Shown one piece after another: positions 13,331 through 25,400 of a stretch of 64,000 nt of DNA; the stretch's first letter is position 1, and each line of letters opens with the position of its first letter. The stretch is from Brachionus manjavacas. Its lineage: Eukaryota; Rotifera; Eurotatoria; Ploima; Brachionidae. The stretch covers positions 1,302,001-1,366,000 of the forward strand of contig JAHQIY010000004.1 in assembly GCA_019054805.1 (NCBI GenBank), read 5' to 3'. Position numbers and translations under genes: made by a program. The notes under the pieces are model-generated. The model saw only the letters and a program-made list of their open reading frames with translations. It did not search any database and was not told the DNA's origin.

Positions 13331-13515
13331 CCTTTTGATTTGATTAAAAGGTGGTAGATTTGAGCCGAAGAGTTGTTCTTTCTTTTATATTTTTAGCAAG
13401 TAAGGCATATTGGTTTAGCCTTAGTCCAAGACCAAGTGTTATTTCGAGTATTTTTCATGGATAAATTGCTTCCTGTCATTTATTTAAATTAAGTCACGTT
13501 AATTTACAGATCAAA

Positions 13516-13544
13516 TATTAATGAGCAAATATTGCTCATTAATA
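13516..13544. repeat. Perfect 13-bp hairpin
   Basis: Arms TATTAATGAGCAA and its complement around a 3-base centre. AT-rich, with no gene next to it. Confidence 0.7.
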
Positions 13545-14392
13545 ATTATTATTTATTCATTAAATTACCATTCATGGACAATAATTTGTATTATGCAACT
13601 TAAACATCTTCAAGTGAACTATTCAATTATTCTTTTATTAAACTTTTCATTTATTTAATTTTTCAACTTTTCTATTATTTTTTAAAAATTATTCAAATAT
13701 TCAATTTATCAACTTACTTTTTTACTATTTCAAATGAAAGATATATTATGAAACGCATCTAAAAGATAAAACATAAGGCGAATTATCATTTGAAGTAAAT
13801 TTGATAATTGATGCAATAAAGTCAACTATTCAACAAAATAAACTTTAAGTTAAAGAAACCTGATTTCAAAATAAACCATATTTTGGCAATGCGTAAAAGA
13901 TCGACACAAAATATTACTTAAAATAAAGCTGTCCGGGCGTAGCTCTGGTTTAGGGAGTTCGGTTCAGCAAAAAGTAAATACTGCTAAATTTTTTCAAATT
14001 GTCAAGTCCCGGATTTGGGCTTAAGAGATTTAAACCAAGAAATAAATAAAACAATTAAATTTAGTTAAAAGTTTATATAGTGGTATCCAAAGTTATAACA
14101 ATAAAGTAGTTGTTTAAATAGTAGTAAGAATATGTGTTCCAACTGCAGTTAATCTCAAAGCGCGCAGCTCTAAAGATAGGGAAGCACGGCTTTATAATTG
14201 CGAGTAACGAGGCGTTGACTTTTAACTTTAATGGTATGTTTTATTTGCATGTTTATTATAATTTATTAGTTTCGAAAAAGTAAAAAATTACATGTAAATT
14301 ATCAATTAATGTGTATGCTCTATTGACGATTTACGTCCAGAATTTTTTTATTAACTATTCAGTATTTGTTTTTTATTCACGTGTGTCTATAC

Positions 14393-14733
14393 CAGAGTTG
14401 GTCAAAAGTCAAAGTCATGAAGTCAAAGTCAAGTCTGGACTTTGACTTTAAATTTTATTTTTTTCAAATCAAGTTAAAATTAAAATTTACGTTTAAAAAT
14501 ATTTATTTTAAATAAAGTTTAGTACTCGAATTTTAATGTTTTCAAATTACATTTTATCATTGTTAATTTTTCCAAGTTATTTGGTGTTAATCTTGAATTT
14601 TATTGTTAATAAAATTATTTTAGACTCAAGTCAAAGTCAGACTTTGACTTTGAAATTATTTTAGACTCAAGTCAAAGTCAGACTTTGACTTTTAACGATT
14701 CTGACTTTAAAGTTTGACTTTTGACCAACTCTG
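14393..14733. mobile_element. hAT-type MITE, CAGAGTTGGTCAAAAG family, longer copy
   Basis: 341 bases with inverted ends CAGAGTTGGTCAAAAGTCAAA and the complement ending CCAACTCTG. Flanks GTCTATAC (14385-14392) and GTCTATGC (14734-14741) agree at 7 of 8 bases. It contains a direct repeat of TTTTAGACTCAAGTCAAAG (near 14620 and 14660). Confidence 0.8.
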
Positions 14734-14957
14734 GTCTATGCTTAATATGCTCGTTCCTCGCAAAATATATGTAGATACATGTCAAGGCTTGGGTCTTAAC
14801 AAAATAAATAATTGCTCATTGATTTTAAATAGTTTAATAATTGAATAGTTGAATAAGTTAAAAACTTGAAAAAAAGAATAGAGCACATAGTTAGCACAAT
14901 ATAATAATCAAAAAATGATAGTTGTAAAATTGAATAATACAAAAAGTTGTCCATTTG

Positions 14958-15185
14958 TCACAATTACGCCAGATTCGGCGATGTTAAAAAAAGAATGCAA
15001 AAGAAGGAAGTTTTGTACTGTTTGTTTTCCCTTTTTTAAATTTACAATTATGTTTAAGAAATTAAAATAAAAAAATAAATTTTCTTTTTTTTTTTACCAT
15101 TTTTTATTGCCACAAAAGTTTCGAATTTAGATTAAATATTCCTTGAGTGAAATTTAGAAAAAAAATAAAATCTTTTTGAGCTAGT
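14958..15185. repeat. Copy of the CGCCAGATTCGGCGATGT dispersed repeat upstream of the F-BAR gene
   Basis: Shares with 53505-53790 the core, the ACTGTTTGTTTTCC segment and the AAATTTACAATTAT segment. It ends about 210 bases before the F-BAR gene start, so it may lie in or next to that gene's promoter. Confidence 0.6.
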
Positions 15186-15394
15186 ACTTTTCTTAACATT
15201 GGTCATAAATTAGATGCAAACGCAAGTCTCGCTGAACTTGATATGAACTCGAAATATGAAGCTTTCAATTAAGTTGTGAATAAATTATACATTTTGCAAA
15301 AAATTCCGGCCATCATCATAATTTTGTACTAATTAAAATTTAACCCAAATAGATAGATGATAAATCTGCTAGCGTGAGCCGAACAGACAAAAAA

Positions 15395-17259
15395 ATGCGC
15401 TGGGGTACCGAACTTTGGGATCGCTTCGAGGACATATCCAACCATGTCCACAAGGGACTGGACTTTTGCGAAAAGTACGAAGACTTCTGGAAGAAAAGAT
15501 GCTCCATAGAGAACTCGTACGCCAAGAGTCTGCGCAAGCTCATCGAATCGTACGAGCCGAAAAAAAAAGAGCTCGACGACAGGTAAACTAATCGACTTAA
15601 ACCGCCTAAATTTGGTCACATGAGTCAACTTTTTTTTAAAGTCCCACTTACATTCAGTGCTTTGTGCGGATGCTGAGCGAGACGCGCGACATAGCCGGCC
15701 AGCACGAGCTGATCGCCGAGAACGTGCAGGAGAAGGTGCTGGGCCGGCTCGGCCACATTGTCAAGGGCCTGAAGGAGGAGCGGCGCAAGTGCGTCGAAGA
15801 CAAGGACAAGTACTTGGCCGAGCACATGGCCTACGACGAGCTCATGGAAAAGTGCCGCGTCAAGTACGAAAAATCGTTCAGAGAGATGGAAAAGGCCGAC
15901 GAGCTGCTGAACAAAGTGGAAAACGACGACTCGGCCAGCAAGAACGACATCAAAAAGCAGAAATGCATCTGCGAGCAAAAGAAGCGGCACTTCGACGCCA
16001 TGGAGGCCGACTACGGCAAGCAGCTGTACGAGGCCAACCGGGCCAAGAACTCGTACTACACCGAGCAGCTGCCGGCCGTGTTCGACGCCCTGCAGAGCAT
16101 CGAGCAGCGCCGCATCCTCCAATTCAAGCAGTGCGTCACCGACTGCGCCAACATCGAGCTCGAAGTGATGCCCAGGATCAGCAAGTGCTTGGGCGAGATC
16201 GACGCCGCCTCGCACTCGATCGACTGCTCGCACGACTCCGACATGCTCGTGTCGCTCTACAAGACCGGCTACTCGATCCCGGCCGACTACGTCTTCGACG
16301 ATCTGAAGCAAGCGAGGCCCAAAGACAGCCGCTCGCTGCACACCACAAGCCTAAATCAAACAGTCCTCTCGAACAACTCCAATTCGTCCAGCTCCTCCAT
16401 CAGCAACACGCACACCATCAATCGGCACAAAAAGTACCGCACTCTGAACCGCATCAAGGGCTTGTTTGCGGTGGCGGGCGCGATCACGCGAGCCGACGAG
16501 CCCGGCGAGCTGCCGCCGGCCCAGATGAAAAACGACCTGGTGAAGAAAATCGCCGCCGCGCACGCCGACATTGACAAGCAGCAGAAGGAGCGCGAAGGCC
16601 TGCTCAAGCTCAAGGACATCTACTCGACGAACGAGAAGTTCGGCGACTCGAACTCGGCCGAACAAGCGCTGCGCAACAACGACCAGAAGCTCAGCAACTT
16701 GCACAAACAGCTGCTCATGTACGAGGAGATGCTGGCTCAAGTGGAGCAAAGCCTGCTGCAAGGACAAACCAGTGTGTACCATCAGTACGATTGTTCGAGC
16801 TCGAGCTCGTCGGGCACTCTGTCCAAGCACCATCACATTTACCAGTCGCCGAGCAGGGCGTCGGTGACGAGCGCGGGCTCGTCGGCGCCCGGCACCCCGG
16901 CCGCTCACACTCAGTGCGACAATGCGTACGCGGTGAGCGGCGTCGGCATGGCCCCGCTGGTCAGCAGCAACAACAGCGAGTCGTTCGACGACGAGGACGA
17001 CGAGAACTACGACTCGCCGAGCGCCGATCACGTGGACCACGCGCACGCGCACTACCATTCGGACGTGGACGGCGTGATCGGCACCGCGCTAGTCATGTAC
17101 TCGTTCGATGGCAATGTGCAGAATTCGATCTGCATCGACGAGAACGAGTCGCTCAATGTGCTCGAGAGGGACAGCGGCGATGGATGGACTCTTGTGCAAA
17201 AGCTCAACGGTGACCGAGGCTATGTGCCCACTGATTACATTCAAATTGTGTACTACTAG
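15395..17259 (+). CDS. CIP4/TOCA-1 family F-BAR, HR1 and SH3 adaptor, two exons
   Basis: Likely a membrane-bending adaptor that links Cdc42 and actin regulators (WASP) at endocytic sites, as known for CIP4/TOCA1/FBP17. Exon 1 is 15395-15582 and exon 2 is 15642-17259. The 59-base intron 15583-15641 begins gtaaac and ends tttaaag. This acceptor is preferred over the AG at 15657 because it keeps frame and restores the family alignment up to the RDIAGQHE block. The model gives 601 residues, the usual length for the family. The start is the ATG giving MRWGTELWDRF, matching the conserved CIP4 start; the reading frame is open a little upstream but without an ATG. F-BAR domain is about residues 1-260, HR1 coiled coil about 358-432, a Ser/His/Asp-rich linker follows, and SH3 is about 545-599 (MYSFDG; GYVPTDYI near the end). 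AATAAA at 17438 is a plausible polyadenylation signal. Coding sequence is strikingly GC-rich compared with its surroundings. Confidence 0.93.
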
Positions 17260-17920
17260 GACAATTTGAGTGTGTGTGTGTGTGTATGTAAACAACAGTT
17301 GGTTTGACTTGGTTAATGGAACATGTAAAGCTGTAATTTAACTTAAAAGAGAACGGATTTTGCTAGTCTTGATTTAATTAAAATATATATATATATATAT
17401 ATGTGTGTGTGAATTTTTATATATTTTTCTAAACATTAATAAATAATTACCAATAATTTTTTTAATTCAGAAAAAATTAGTTTCAATTTTATTTTTAGAC
17501 TTTATTTTTTACAAAGGCAAATGAGAGACTTTGGGATTTTTATTTTTTAAATTATTATTTTGGATTTTTTTTAAACCTTAAGCATTTTCACCACTCGATT
17601 TGTTAGAAAGTTCTCTCTAATCTTGATCCTTGTCATTTGCTTGTTCAATCTTCTTTGATGTCCTCGGACTCCGCCAGCTGGACCATTGCTAGTTAGTGCA
17701 TGGCTTTCAATTTACTTTTAAAAATATCTAAAAAGTTAAATATTCAAATGAGAAATTATCATTTCAGAAAAATTTATTTTCAGTTTAATTTTTAGATTTT
17801 ATTTTACAAATAAAAATTAGAGACTTGGGAATTTTTATTTTTTAAAAGATTATTTTGGATTTTATTTTTTTGCAAAACTTTAACATTTTCACATATAAAT
17901 CATATAAATCAGAATTTTAG

Positions 17921-18412
17921 ACTAGAGAAACCATTTTTTTGTAAATGATGTGGACAATGAATTGGTTTTAAGAACTATGGAAATTTTAAGACCTACCGTA
18001 AATCCTTGCAAATTATCCCGTGGGTCTGGTGAATAATTAACCATAAGCCCAGTACCTAAGACAACCAATTTTTTTTCAATTTCACTTCACTTTAACTCCT
18101 TGGCTTATAAAGTAAATTAGAAACAAACCTTTTAATTATCAACATATAATTTCAAATATAATTTCAACTGTTACCACAGTCTGTTTTTTTTTAATTTATC
18201 ATATCGTAAGCTTATACTTTTAAATTTTTTTTCTCATTTAAATCCATGCCAAAAATTGCTTGATAAGCTGTAGTCTTTTTAATTTAGTTTCCATCATTTT
18301 TTATTGTTTCAAATATTTTGTTTAATTTTAGAAATCAAAATACTAAAAATTCACTGAATTAAATAAAAAATTTTGATTTTTATCCTGAGTTAAATTTAAT
18401 CTATTTATTAAA
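17921..18412 (+). repeat. Left copy of an inverted ~480-bp repeat
   Basis: Reverse complement of 36208-36685 with scattered differences. The outer edge is at ACTAGAGA and the inner edge at TTTAATCTATTTATTA. The inner edge is followed by an A-rich run, so each copy may be a dispersed element of its own rather than the end of one large element. Confidence 0.85.
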
Positions 18413-18602
18413 AAAATAAAAAAAAAAGTTTATTAACTTATCAACTCAACCATTTTACACCTGAACCATTTAAAAATTTTCTTCTTTTTTTTCCTAAACT
18501 GTCAAACGTGTCTAACCTTTAACTTTATTTATCCTTTTTTTTAATTTATCTTTATTAACTTTAATTTTTTGGTTTTTTCTATATATTTTTTATCTATTAA
18601 AA

Positions 18603-19900
18603 AAATCTGAGGGACCATTAGCGGGTCCTACTACACCGACCCCCATTTTTTTTGCAAAACAAAAATTTTTTTAAAGTTTTAATTTATTTTTTCCCATTTT
18701 TCTTGAAGTGAATTTAAAGAACTTTCTAAAAATGTGCTTAATTTTTCTCCAGGACGTGTCGCCAGGTTAGTCGGCCACGTTCTCTTATTTGGCTCTTGAT
18801 AAGAGAAAAACTCTTATTATTTAAAGTGCCGTTAAAATTTAATTATGTAATTTTTTTTATCGATTCTCAATATTTATAATCATTTTATCATTATAGATAA
18901 TCGATCACCGTCCGGACAATACAATGCCATCAACTAGTGAATCAATATTTGATACAATAATTTTAGTTATTGTGCAAGAAAAGAAAATTAAAGAGTTTGC
19001 ATCGTCATTAAATCTGGATTCCGAGGGAAAATTATTTTAATAGTCCTTAATTTTATTAATTTTATTTTTTGTTGTGTTTCCAAAACGAGGACTCCGAGAT
19101 TTTTTATGCTGAGAACACTAATTTTGAAGTATAATACGACTTAAAAGATTAAATATTTATTATGTAATTAATTTTTGTTAAATTTTTTAAACAAGTTGAA
19201 AAGATTGTGGGTCATTTACTTCGAGTTAAAATGAAAGTCAAAAAATGTTCGTAATTTTTTGGAGTAAGTTTTTTCTTTGAATTAAACTTTTAAAAATATC
19301 TCATTTAAAGTTCAGCAGAAAGTGCTTCCTTAGTTCAGTGTAACGAACTAATTGATGATTATTTAAAGAAAAAAAGAAAAAGTTAAAGTTGCCTAATAAG
19401 TAAAAAAGCAAAAGTTCATTAGAAACAGCCGGTTTGGATCGTTTTTGATCTAATGAACAAGAGAGACTTCTAAATAAGAACGAGTCACTAAGACATGGTA
19501 AGAAGACATCGGACTCTCAATATAAACGAAATTAAAAAGTTAAGAAAACAAAAAAACAATCAAAAATCTTTTAAAATTCGATTTCAATGATAAGGTCCAA
19601 GGTCTTTTATTTTAATTTCAAATATTATTCTTCCTGGAGAGAAACTAAGCACATTTTTAGAAAACTCGTTAAATTCTCTTCAAGGAAAATAGGGGTCAGC
19701 AGGGAGTCAGGTTTTTAGAAATACAAAATTATTCAATTTTCACAAAAAAATAAAAATTGTGGAGAAAACTAATTTTTATTTTAAAGAAATAGAGAAAAAT
19801 TCAAACTAAATGATATATTTAAACTTTTAAAAATATTTTTCTTTTAAAAAAAAATATGGGTTAGGAAATTTTAAAAAATTGGAGGTCAGTGTTTTAGTAT
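18603..19900. mobile_element. Non-autonomous element with inverted subterminal arms
   Basis: The segment 18690-18755 (TTTCTAAAAATGTGCTTA...TCTCCAGGA) is the reverse complement of 19633-19700. The outer parts (ACCGACCCCCATTTTT versus ATGGGTTAGG...GGAGGTCAG) are weakly complementary. Nothing protein-like lies between. Exact ends are not resolved. Confidence 0.45.
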
Positions 19901-20039
19901 TACCCGCATTAGCTCGGTACAGATTATTTTAAAAAAATTTGTACATCTTTAATATTTTGATAATATCTTTATTGTAATCATTATGAAATAGTCTACATTA
20001 TGTTTTCGTAAATTTAACTTTATTTCGGAGAATCTAGTA

Positions 20040-21080
20040 CTAGTGTTGGGATCTATACAAGTGGACATTTTACCGGCAAAGAATTTTCAGAAACCGTGAC
20101 CGTGTCCGCATAAGCCGGACAACCTTTAAACGGGCGGTTATTTTGCCGGTCAGTCAGGCGGTCTAATTTTTGGACCGCCAAAATAAACGGGCGGCCATAA
20201 AATAGGTATTTAAAAAATTTTTTCCGTCTAAATTTTCCCATCGTAAAATTTACCCCTTTTTTCCCCGTAAATTTTCCCGCTTTTTTTATTTTCCCCTTTA
20301 ATGAAATTCCCATTTTTAGAACAAAAGTTGATTAACCAATAAAAAAATTTATTAAAAAGAAATAATTCGATTGTGTAATATTTATTAATAAAAAGAAAAA
20401 ATTACAAAAGAATTAAAAAAATCGTTGATTGAACCAATTTATTTTGCTGTCTAATTTAACTGCATCAAATTCAAGCAAAAGACCACTTTGAATTTAAAAA
20501 ATTGTAATATTTTCTCATTTTTTTTGATCAAATAGGTAATTGAATGGATCTTGATAAGTTGATAACATTTGTGCGTAAGCAATGCAAAATAAACCGCAGT
20601 CATTAATTCTAACTTGTTGTTCAACGGCTACTACCTTAATTATTGATTATCGCTTTTTTAAACTTTTTTTTTATCGGAATCGCAAAACTATAAAGTGTTT
20701 TTTAATTAGATTATTTTTTTATCTTTCGCTTTTTTTTCAAATTAATTACTCAAAAATGTTTAAAAATAATATATTTGATTAATTAAAAAAGGGCAATTTT
20801 TTATAGAGGAAATCAATTAGGAGGGAAAATTAATAATGGGGATAATCTTTAATTGGGAAATTATAAAAGGGAAATCAAAAGGGGGAAAATTCATGTAAAA
20901 TCCAAAAAATCGGTCAACTTTTTGGCGGGCGGTCATCCAGTTAATCAGCTGAGCGGTCAAAAATTAGGACCGTTTAATAAACAGGTCAAAAATTGACGGG
21001 CGGTCAAAGAAACGGTCAAATTTTTTGGCGGGCGGTCATCTAGCCGGTCAGCTTAGCGGTCAAAATTTTTGCCCTATGAA
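20040..21080. mobile_element. Non-autonomous element with repeated GGGCGGTCA subterminal motifs
   Basis: The right side (20930-21075) has several GGCGGGCGGTCA and GCGGTCAAA repeats. The left side (20060-20200) has GGGCGGT, GGCGGTC and their complements. Further in, AATTTTCCC arrays on the left (20220-20300) face GGGAAAATT arrays on the right (20820-20900). Such GC-rich repeats in AT-rich DNA resemble transposase-binding subterminal repeats. The 86-codon frame at 20053-20313 is a by-product of these motifs. Ends are approximate. Confidence 0.5.
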
Positions 21081-21399
21081 AAAACTGCTTAAAAAAGAGG
21101 AGAATAGACGTTAAAAATTAAAAAATCTAGATAATTTAAAATGTTTATTGATTATAAAAAAACAGTTTTTTAATTAAAATAAAAATAAATTCAAAATAAA
21201 GTTTAACTAAATTAAAGAATAATATCTTGCAATACAATATTTCTCAGACGTTTTATAAATCTAAAAGAAAAATAAAATAAAAGAAGAAATTCACGTTTTT
21301 ATTACTTTATGATTTTTATTGAATCATTGAAGTTTAAGTTTTTAAGTTTACTATTTAATGGAATTAGATTTAGGGAGAAATAAGCAAACAACTACAACC

Positions 21400-21490
21400 T
21401 TCAACTACTACCAACCAGTCCCAACGGCCAACAACCAGCAACCAAAAACTACTACCACCAATAACAACAACAAACAATTACTACCAACAA
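21400..21490. repeat. CAA/CTA-rich low-complexity tract
   Basis: About 90 bases of imperfect ACAACTAC/ACCAACAAC units. Not translated by any credible gene. Confidence 0.7.
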
Positions 21491-21529
21491 CTGATATCAT
21501 TAAATTTTTTATGTATTTAATTTCCTTTT

Positions 21530-21905
21530 AAGATATCAACAACCAACTGCCTCGTGTCCTCCGAAGCTATTGAAGAGTCTGAATTGCAAATGAAAAATGT
21601 ATCCTCTTTTATGGTTGTTCTTGAAAAAATAAGCAATGACGGCATTGTGAATTTTGATACAAAAAACAAATACAAAACATAAAAAATGCCAAAGCTCAGC
21701 TTTTAGAGGAGCAAAACATGTTTTGTAAATAGTAGCAACTGATAAATCCTTTGTACCCCCTATATACTGATTCTGCAAAATTCAGAATTTTGTGAATTTT
21801 AGTACAAAATCAGAAACAAAATATAAAATACACCATAAATTTAATTTGGACAAGAGAAAAAATATTCTGTAAAATGTAGCAACTGGTACATCCTCTGTAC
21901 CACCA
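21530..21905. repeat. Diverged tandem repeat
   Basis: Two units about 146 bases apart share TTTTGTAAATAGTAGCAACTG.ATAAATCC.TTGTACC-type sequence (21721-21760 and 21868-21904). The 80-codon minus-strand frame here is not protein-like. Confidence 0.45.
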
Positions 21906-22429
21906 TTTAATGTAAAAATAATAATCTAAAATTCACAATCTAACAAAGCATTAAAACCAGTGTTTAGGCAACCTAAAGTATAGAATTTTAAATTTTTGTT
22001 ATGTTTTAAATGTGTCTTGAAAATATTTTTTTTATTTAAAAAATATTGAAAATAAATATTTTGAAAATTGCTGCGCACTGTAATGGAATTTTCAAACCAG
22101 TTCAAAAAGAAGATAGCCAGGAGTCTAATTCGGGTGACGAAAACTTAAATGAAACCTTCTTAAAAATATTTTTTTTGGTCTCATGATAATCATATTTAAA
22201 AACAAAAATTTAAGTATGGTACAACGAGATCAACATTCTTCAATTCACTTTGAATTTATATATTATATTATCAAAAATTTATATTAAATTATAATTTTTA
22301 AATTGGAAAAATAAATAAAAAAATAAAAATATTCTTAAAAAATTTATTTATTTTGAAATAATTCTTATCATTTTCTCACGAAAATCTGAAATGAATATTT
22401 AAGAAGTAATTAAATAATCCGACATTATG

Positions 22430-25400
22430 GATCAGCATTCCTAGAATCTCCAGCTTTTTCAATCTCTTCCTAAAAAAACGAAAATGGTAAATAATATCTT
22501 ATAACCTTGATGGTTATGCAGATCATTAATTGATCAAAATATTTAACACTTCCTTTTTTGAAAGAAAATGAAAAAGCTTTTGACTGATTCTAGGAAAAGG
22601 AGGGTTCATGCCGAATTATATTAAAAACTTCTTCTATATTCATATCAAATTTTCGTTTAAAATGATAAGAAAAATTTCAAATTAAAAAATACAAAACAAT
22701 AAAAATATAAAAATTTAATCCGAAAAAAACTCTATGCACGATTCAGCCCGACGAGTAATGTATACTCGATATTTTCCGGAGCTTTCATAATTTTATCCGC
22801 TCCTTTTCCCCTTAAATACAATACTTTCATTTGCTGAACCGTTGCTTCGATAAGTATCTACAGGATCGTCTTCGTTTTCGTTTTTTATTACTTAATCTTT
22901 TTTTAAACGGGAATAATTCAATTAGAAAACAAACTTAAATTTTGAGTTTTAGCTCTCTTTTCGGATGATTCTAGATTTAATTTCAAATCTTTAATTGAGG
23001 TATTTTTTCCTTAATTTCTTCCTGTAATTGTAACATTTTAAAATTCATCTCAGCTTTTAAATGAATATTAATCAAGATAATGAAAAAATAAAATTTCCAT
23101 AGTTAATTCATTTTTTAAATTTTCATTTGAAATTTTGCAAATCGTCATAATCCTGCCTGAGTTCAATTAGTTGTCTCTGATTCTGATATTTCGTTTTTTC
23201 ATTCCGTAGAAAAGTATTGAAGTATCGCCATCAAAATTTAGATCGATGAATTGTTTTTTAAAACTGATTAATTCTTTCGATCTAGAAAAAATATAATAAT
23301 AAGAAGTTTAGAAATATAAAATCTTTTTATCTAAAAATGAGTTTTCAATACCAAGAACAACTATTTTTTTCTCCATCATCTTTCTAATAAAAAATTTATT
23401 AAGGTAAGAAGATTTCAAAAAAAATTAACATTTCATCCTGAAGTTGAATCTTCACAATTTCTTGCCTACTTAGTTTTAGTTTATTTTCTTCAGCAGTACC
23501 GTTCAGTTTTTCATTCAGATTTTGCCTTTAAAATAAAAAAAAAAAAATTTTGATTATAAAAATCATTTTATTCTTACACTTCAGCCTCAAAATGAGCTTT
23601 CAATGCTTCACACTTGCTGAATTTTTCGACCCTATTTTCTCTTTAAAAAATTAAAATTAATATTTTAAAACTTCTTCTGTATCACTAACTTTTTTCATTA
23701 GATTTTTCTTTTTCTTTGGAAAAAGCATTTAAATTTCCCTTTAATGCTTTTGCTTTTATTATAAAAAAAAATTCTTTATAAATTCATTTGTATCATTTTT
23801 AAATCTTACAGTTCAACTTCTAGATCTTTTTTCTTTGATTCATTGCTGTTGAATTTTTAAGACAATTTTTCACTTAAAAACAAAATATTTATTTAATTTA
23901 AGACTTTTTTCAATAGTATTTTTCCGCAATTAATTTTTTATTTTCTTCAGCAGTACCGTTTAGTTTTTCGTTCAGACTTTGCCTTTAAAATAAACAAAAA
24001 AAAATTTTTGATTATAAAAATCATTTTATTCTTACACTTCAGCTTCAAAATGAGCTTTCAATGCCACGAGTTTTTCAGTCACATTTTCTCTTTAAAATAT
24101 TTGTTAAAAACATTTTTTTTACATAATCTGATATCCTTTTTCTTAAATTACTTTTCTTCTTTTAACTCTTGGGCTTCTTCCCGTAAATTTTCAGTCGTCT
24201 CCATTAATCTTTTTCTTAAATAAAATATTTTTAATAAAGCAAAAAATAGTTCTTTTTTTCTTTACATTTGAATTTCTTGAGAAAGGTTTTTTTTGAAAGC
24301 TGGTCTAATATTTCAGATTTTTCAGAATCAGTTTGAGAATATTTTCTGATTATTTCAAATTTCCTTTCATTAAAATTAAATTTTTTTCTTTTTATTTTAG
24401 TTAAAATTTCTCGTTCAATATTTTGCTTTTCTGTATTAATTTCAGTTCTATTATTTCTTTTTCTGCTTTTTTTTTTTGAAATCTCATTTCGCTTGATTCA
24501 ATTTTTTAATCTAAAGCTTTCTTCTAACTTTATATTTTCTTGAATCAGTCTTTGATTTTCTTCTTTTAGTTTTTCATTTTCTTCTCTTTGCTTGAAAAAA
24601 TTTAGGTGAAAAAATTTTTTTAAAATAAATTCAAAAATCTAAACTTTATTATAGAAGGGACAGTTTTTGATTACAAAGTGTGATGATAGTCCTCTTTTAA
24701 TGTTTCCTTTGCCATTACATTCTTTAATTAGAAGACATGACCTAGTTGTTTTTTCTTTAAGTAATTCATTTTCTTGAATCAACTTCTCAACATCTTCTTT
24801 TAAAGACTGTTTTGTGTAATCTTGCCTTTCTCTTTCTTTTTTCTCCATCTCATTTCTAAAAATAAATATTTTAATTTATTTCCAATATCAAAGTCAGTCG
24901 ATTTAGTGATTCGTTCTTTTGCCTTTAGTTTTCTTTTAATGCTTCATTTTCATTTTGAAGAATTTCCTCATTTAAAATACATTCAGTATAAAATTGTTTC
25001 CATTGATCAGTCTTAGATCTTAATGCAGCCTTTCAAGAAGATTAGATTTCATCATCTATGAAATAAAAATTTTTTTACTCGTAAGTTATCAATCTCTGAT
25101 TCCATATCATCATTTTCATGATTTATATGTGAAGCATTTTGATTTTCGGAAAAGCTTCCTTTCAAAAGAGGAGTTGACGATTGGAAAATTTCGTCGATCT
25201 AAATAAATTTAAAATTTTGCTTATCAAATACTCAGAAATACTCACAGTATTTTGTTCATCCCGCTTTTCAGCAACATTTTCAAAAACATTTTGAAAAAAA
25301 TTGGAAATTCCATTTGAAATTGGAAATTCCTATTCTCAATTAGCTCAAATGATTTATTCTTAAGATAATATTGTTTAAAATTTTATAAACAAAAATTTTA

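Noticed and set aside
13500..14880. A larger element flanked by TTGCTCATT-type inverted sequences
   Set aside because: Similarity between the two sides is weak and explained by AT-rich GAATAATTGAATAG-like simple sequence.
15374..15394. Upstream in-frame extension of the F-BAR gene beginning at GTG
   Set aside because: It starts at GTG, not ATG, and the ATG at 15395 coincides with the conserved CIP4 N-terminus.
15658..15664. Acceptor AG at 15657 for F-BAR exon 2
   Set aside because: It would put exon 2 out of frame and into an early stop; the AG at 15641 keeps frame and fits the family alignment.
15625..17058. Long frames on the minus strand and other + frames across the F-BAR gene
   Set aside because: They are shadows of the GC-rich coding exon; their residues are arginine/valine-rich and match no family.
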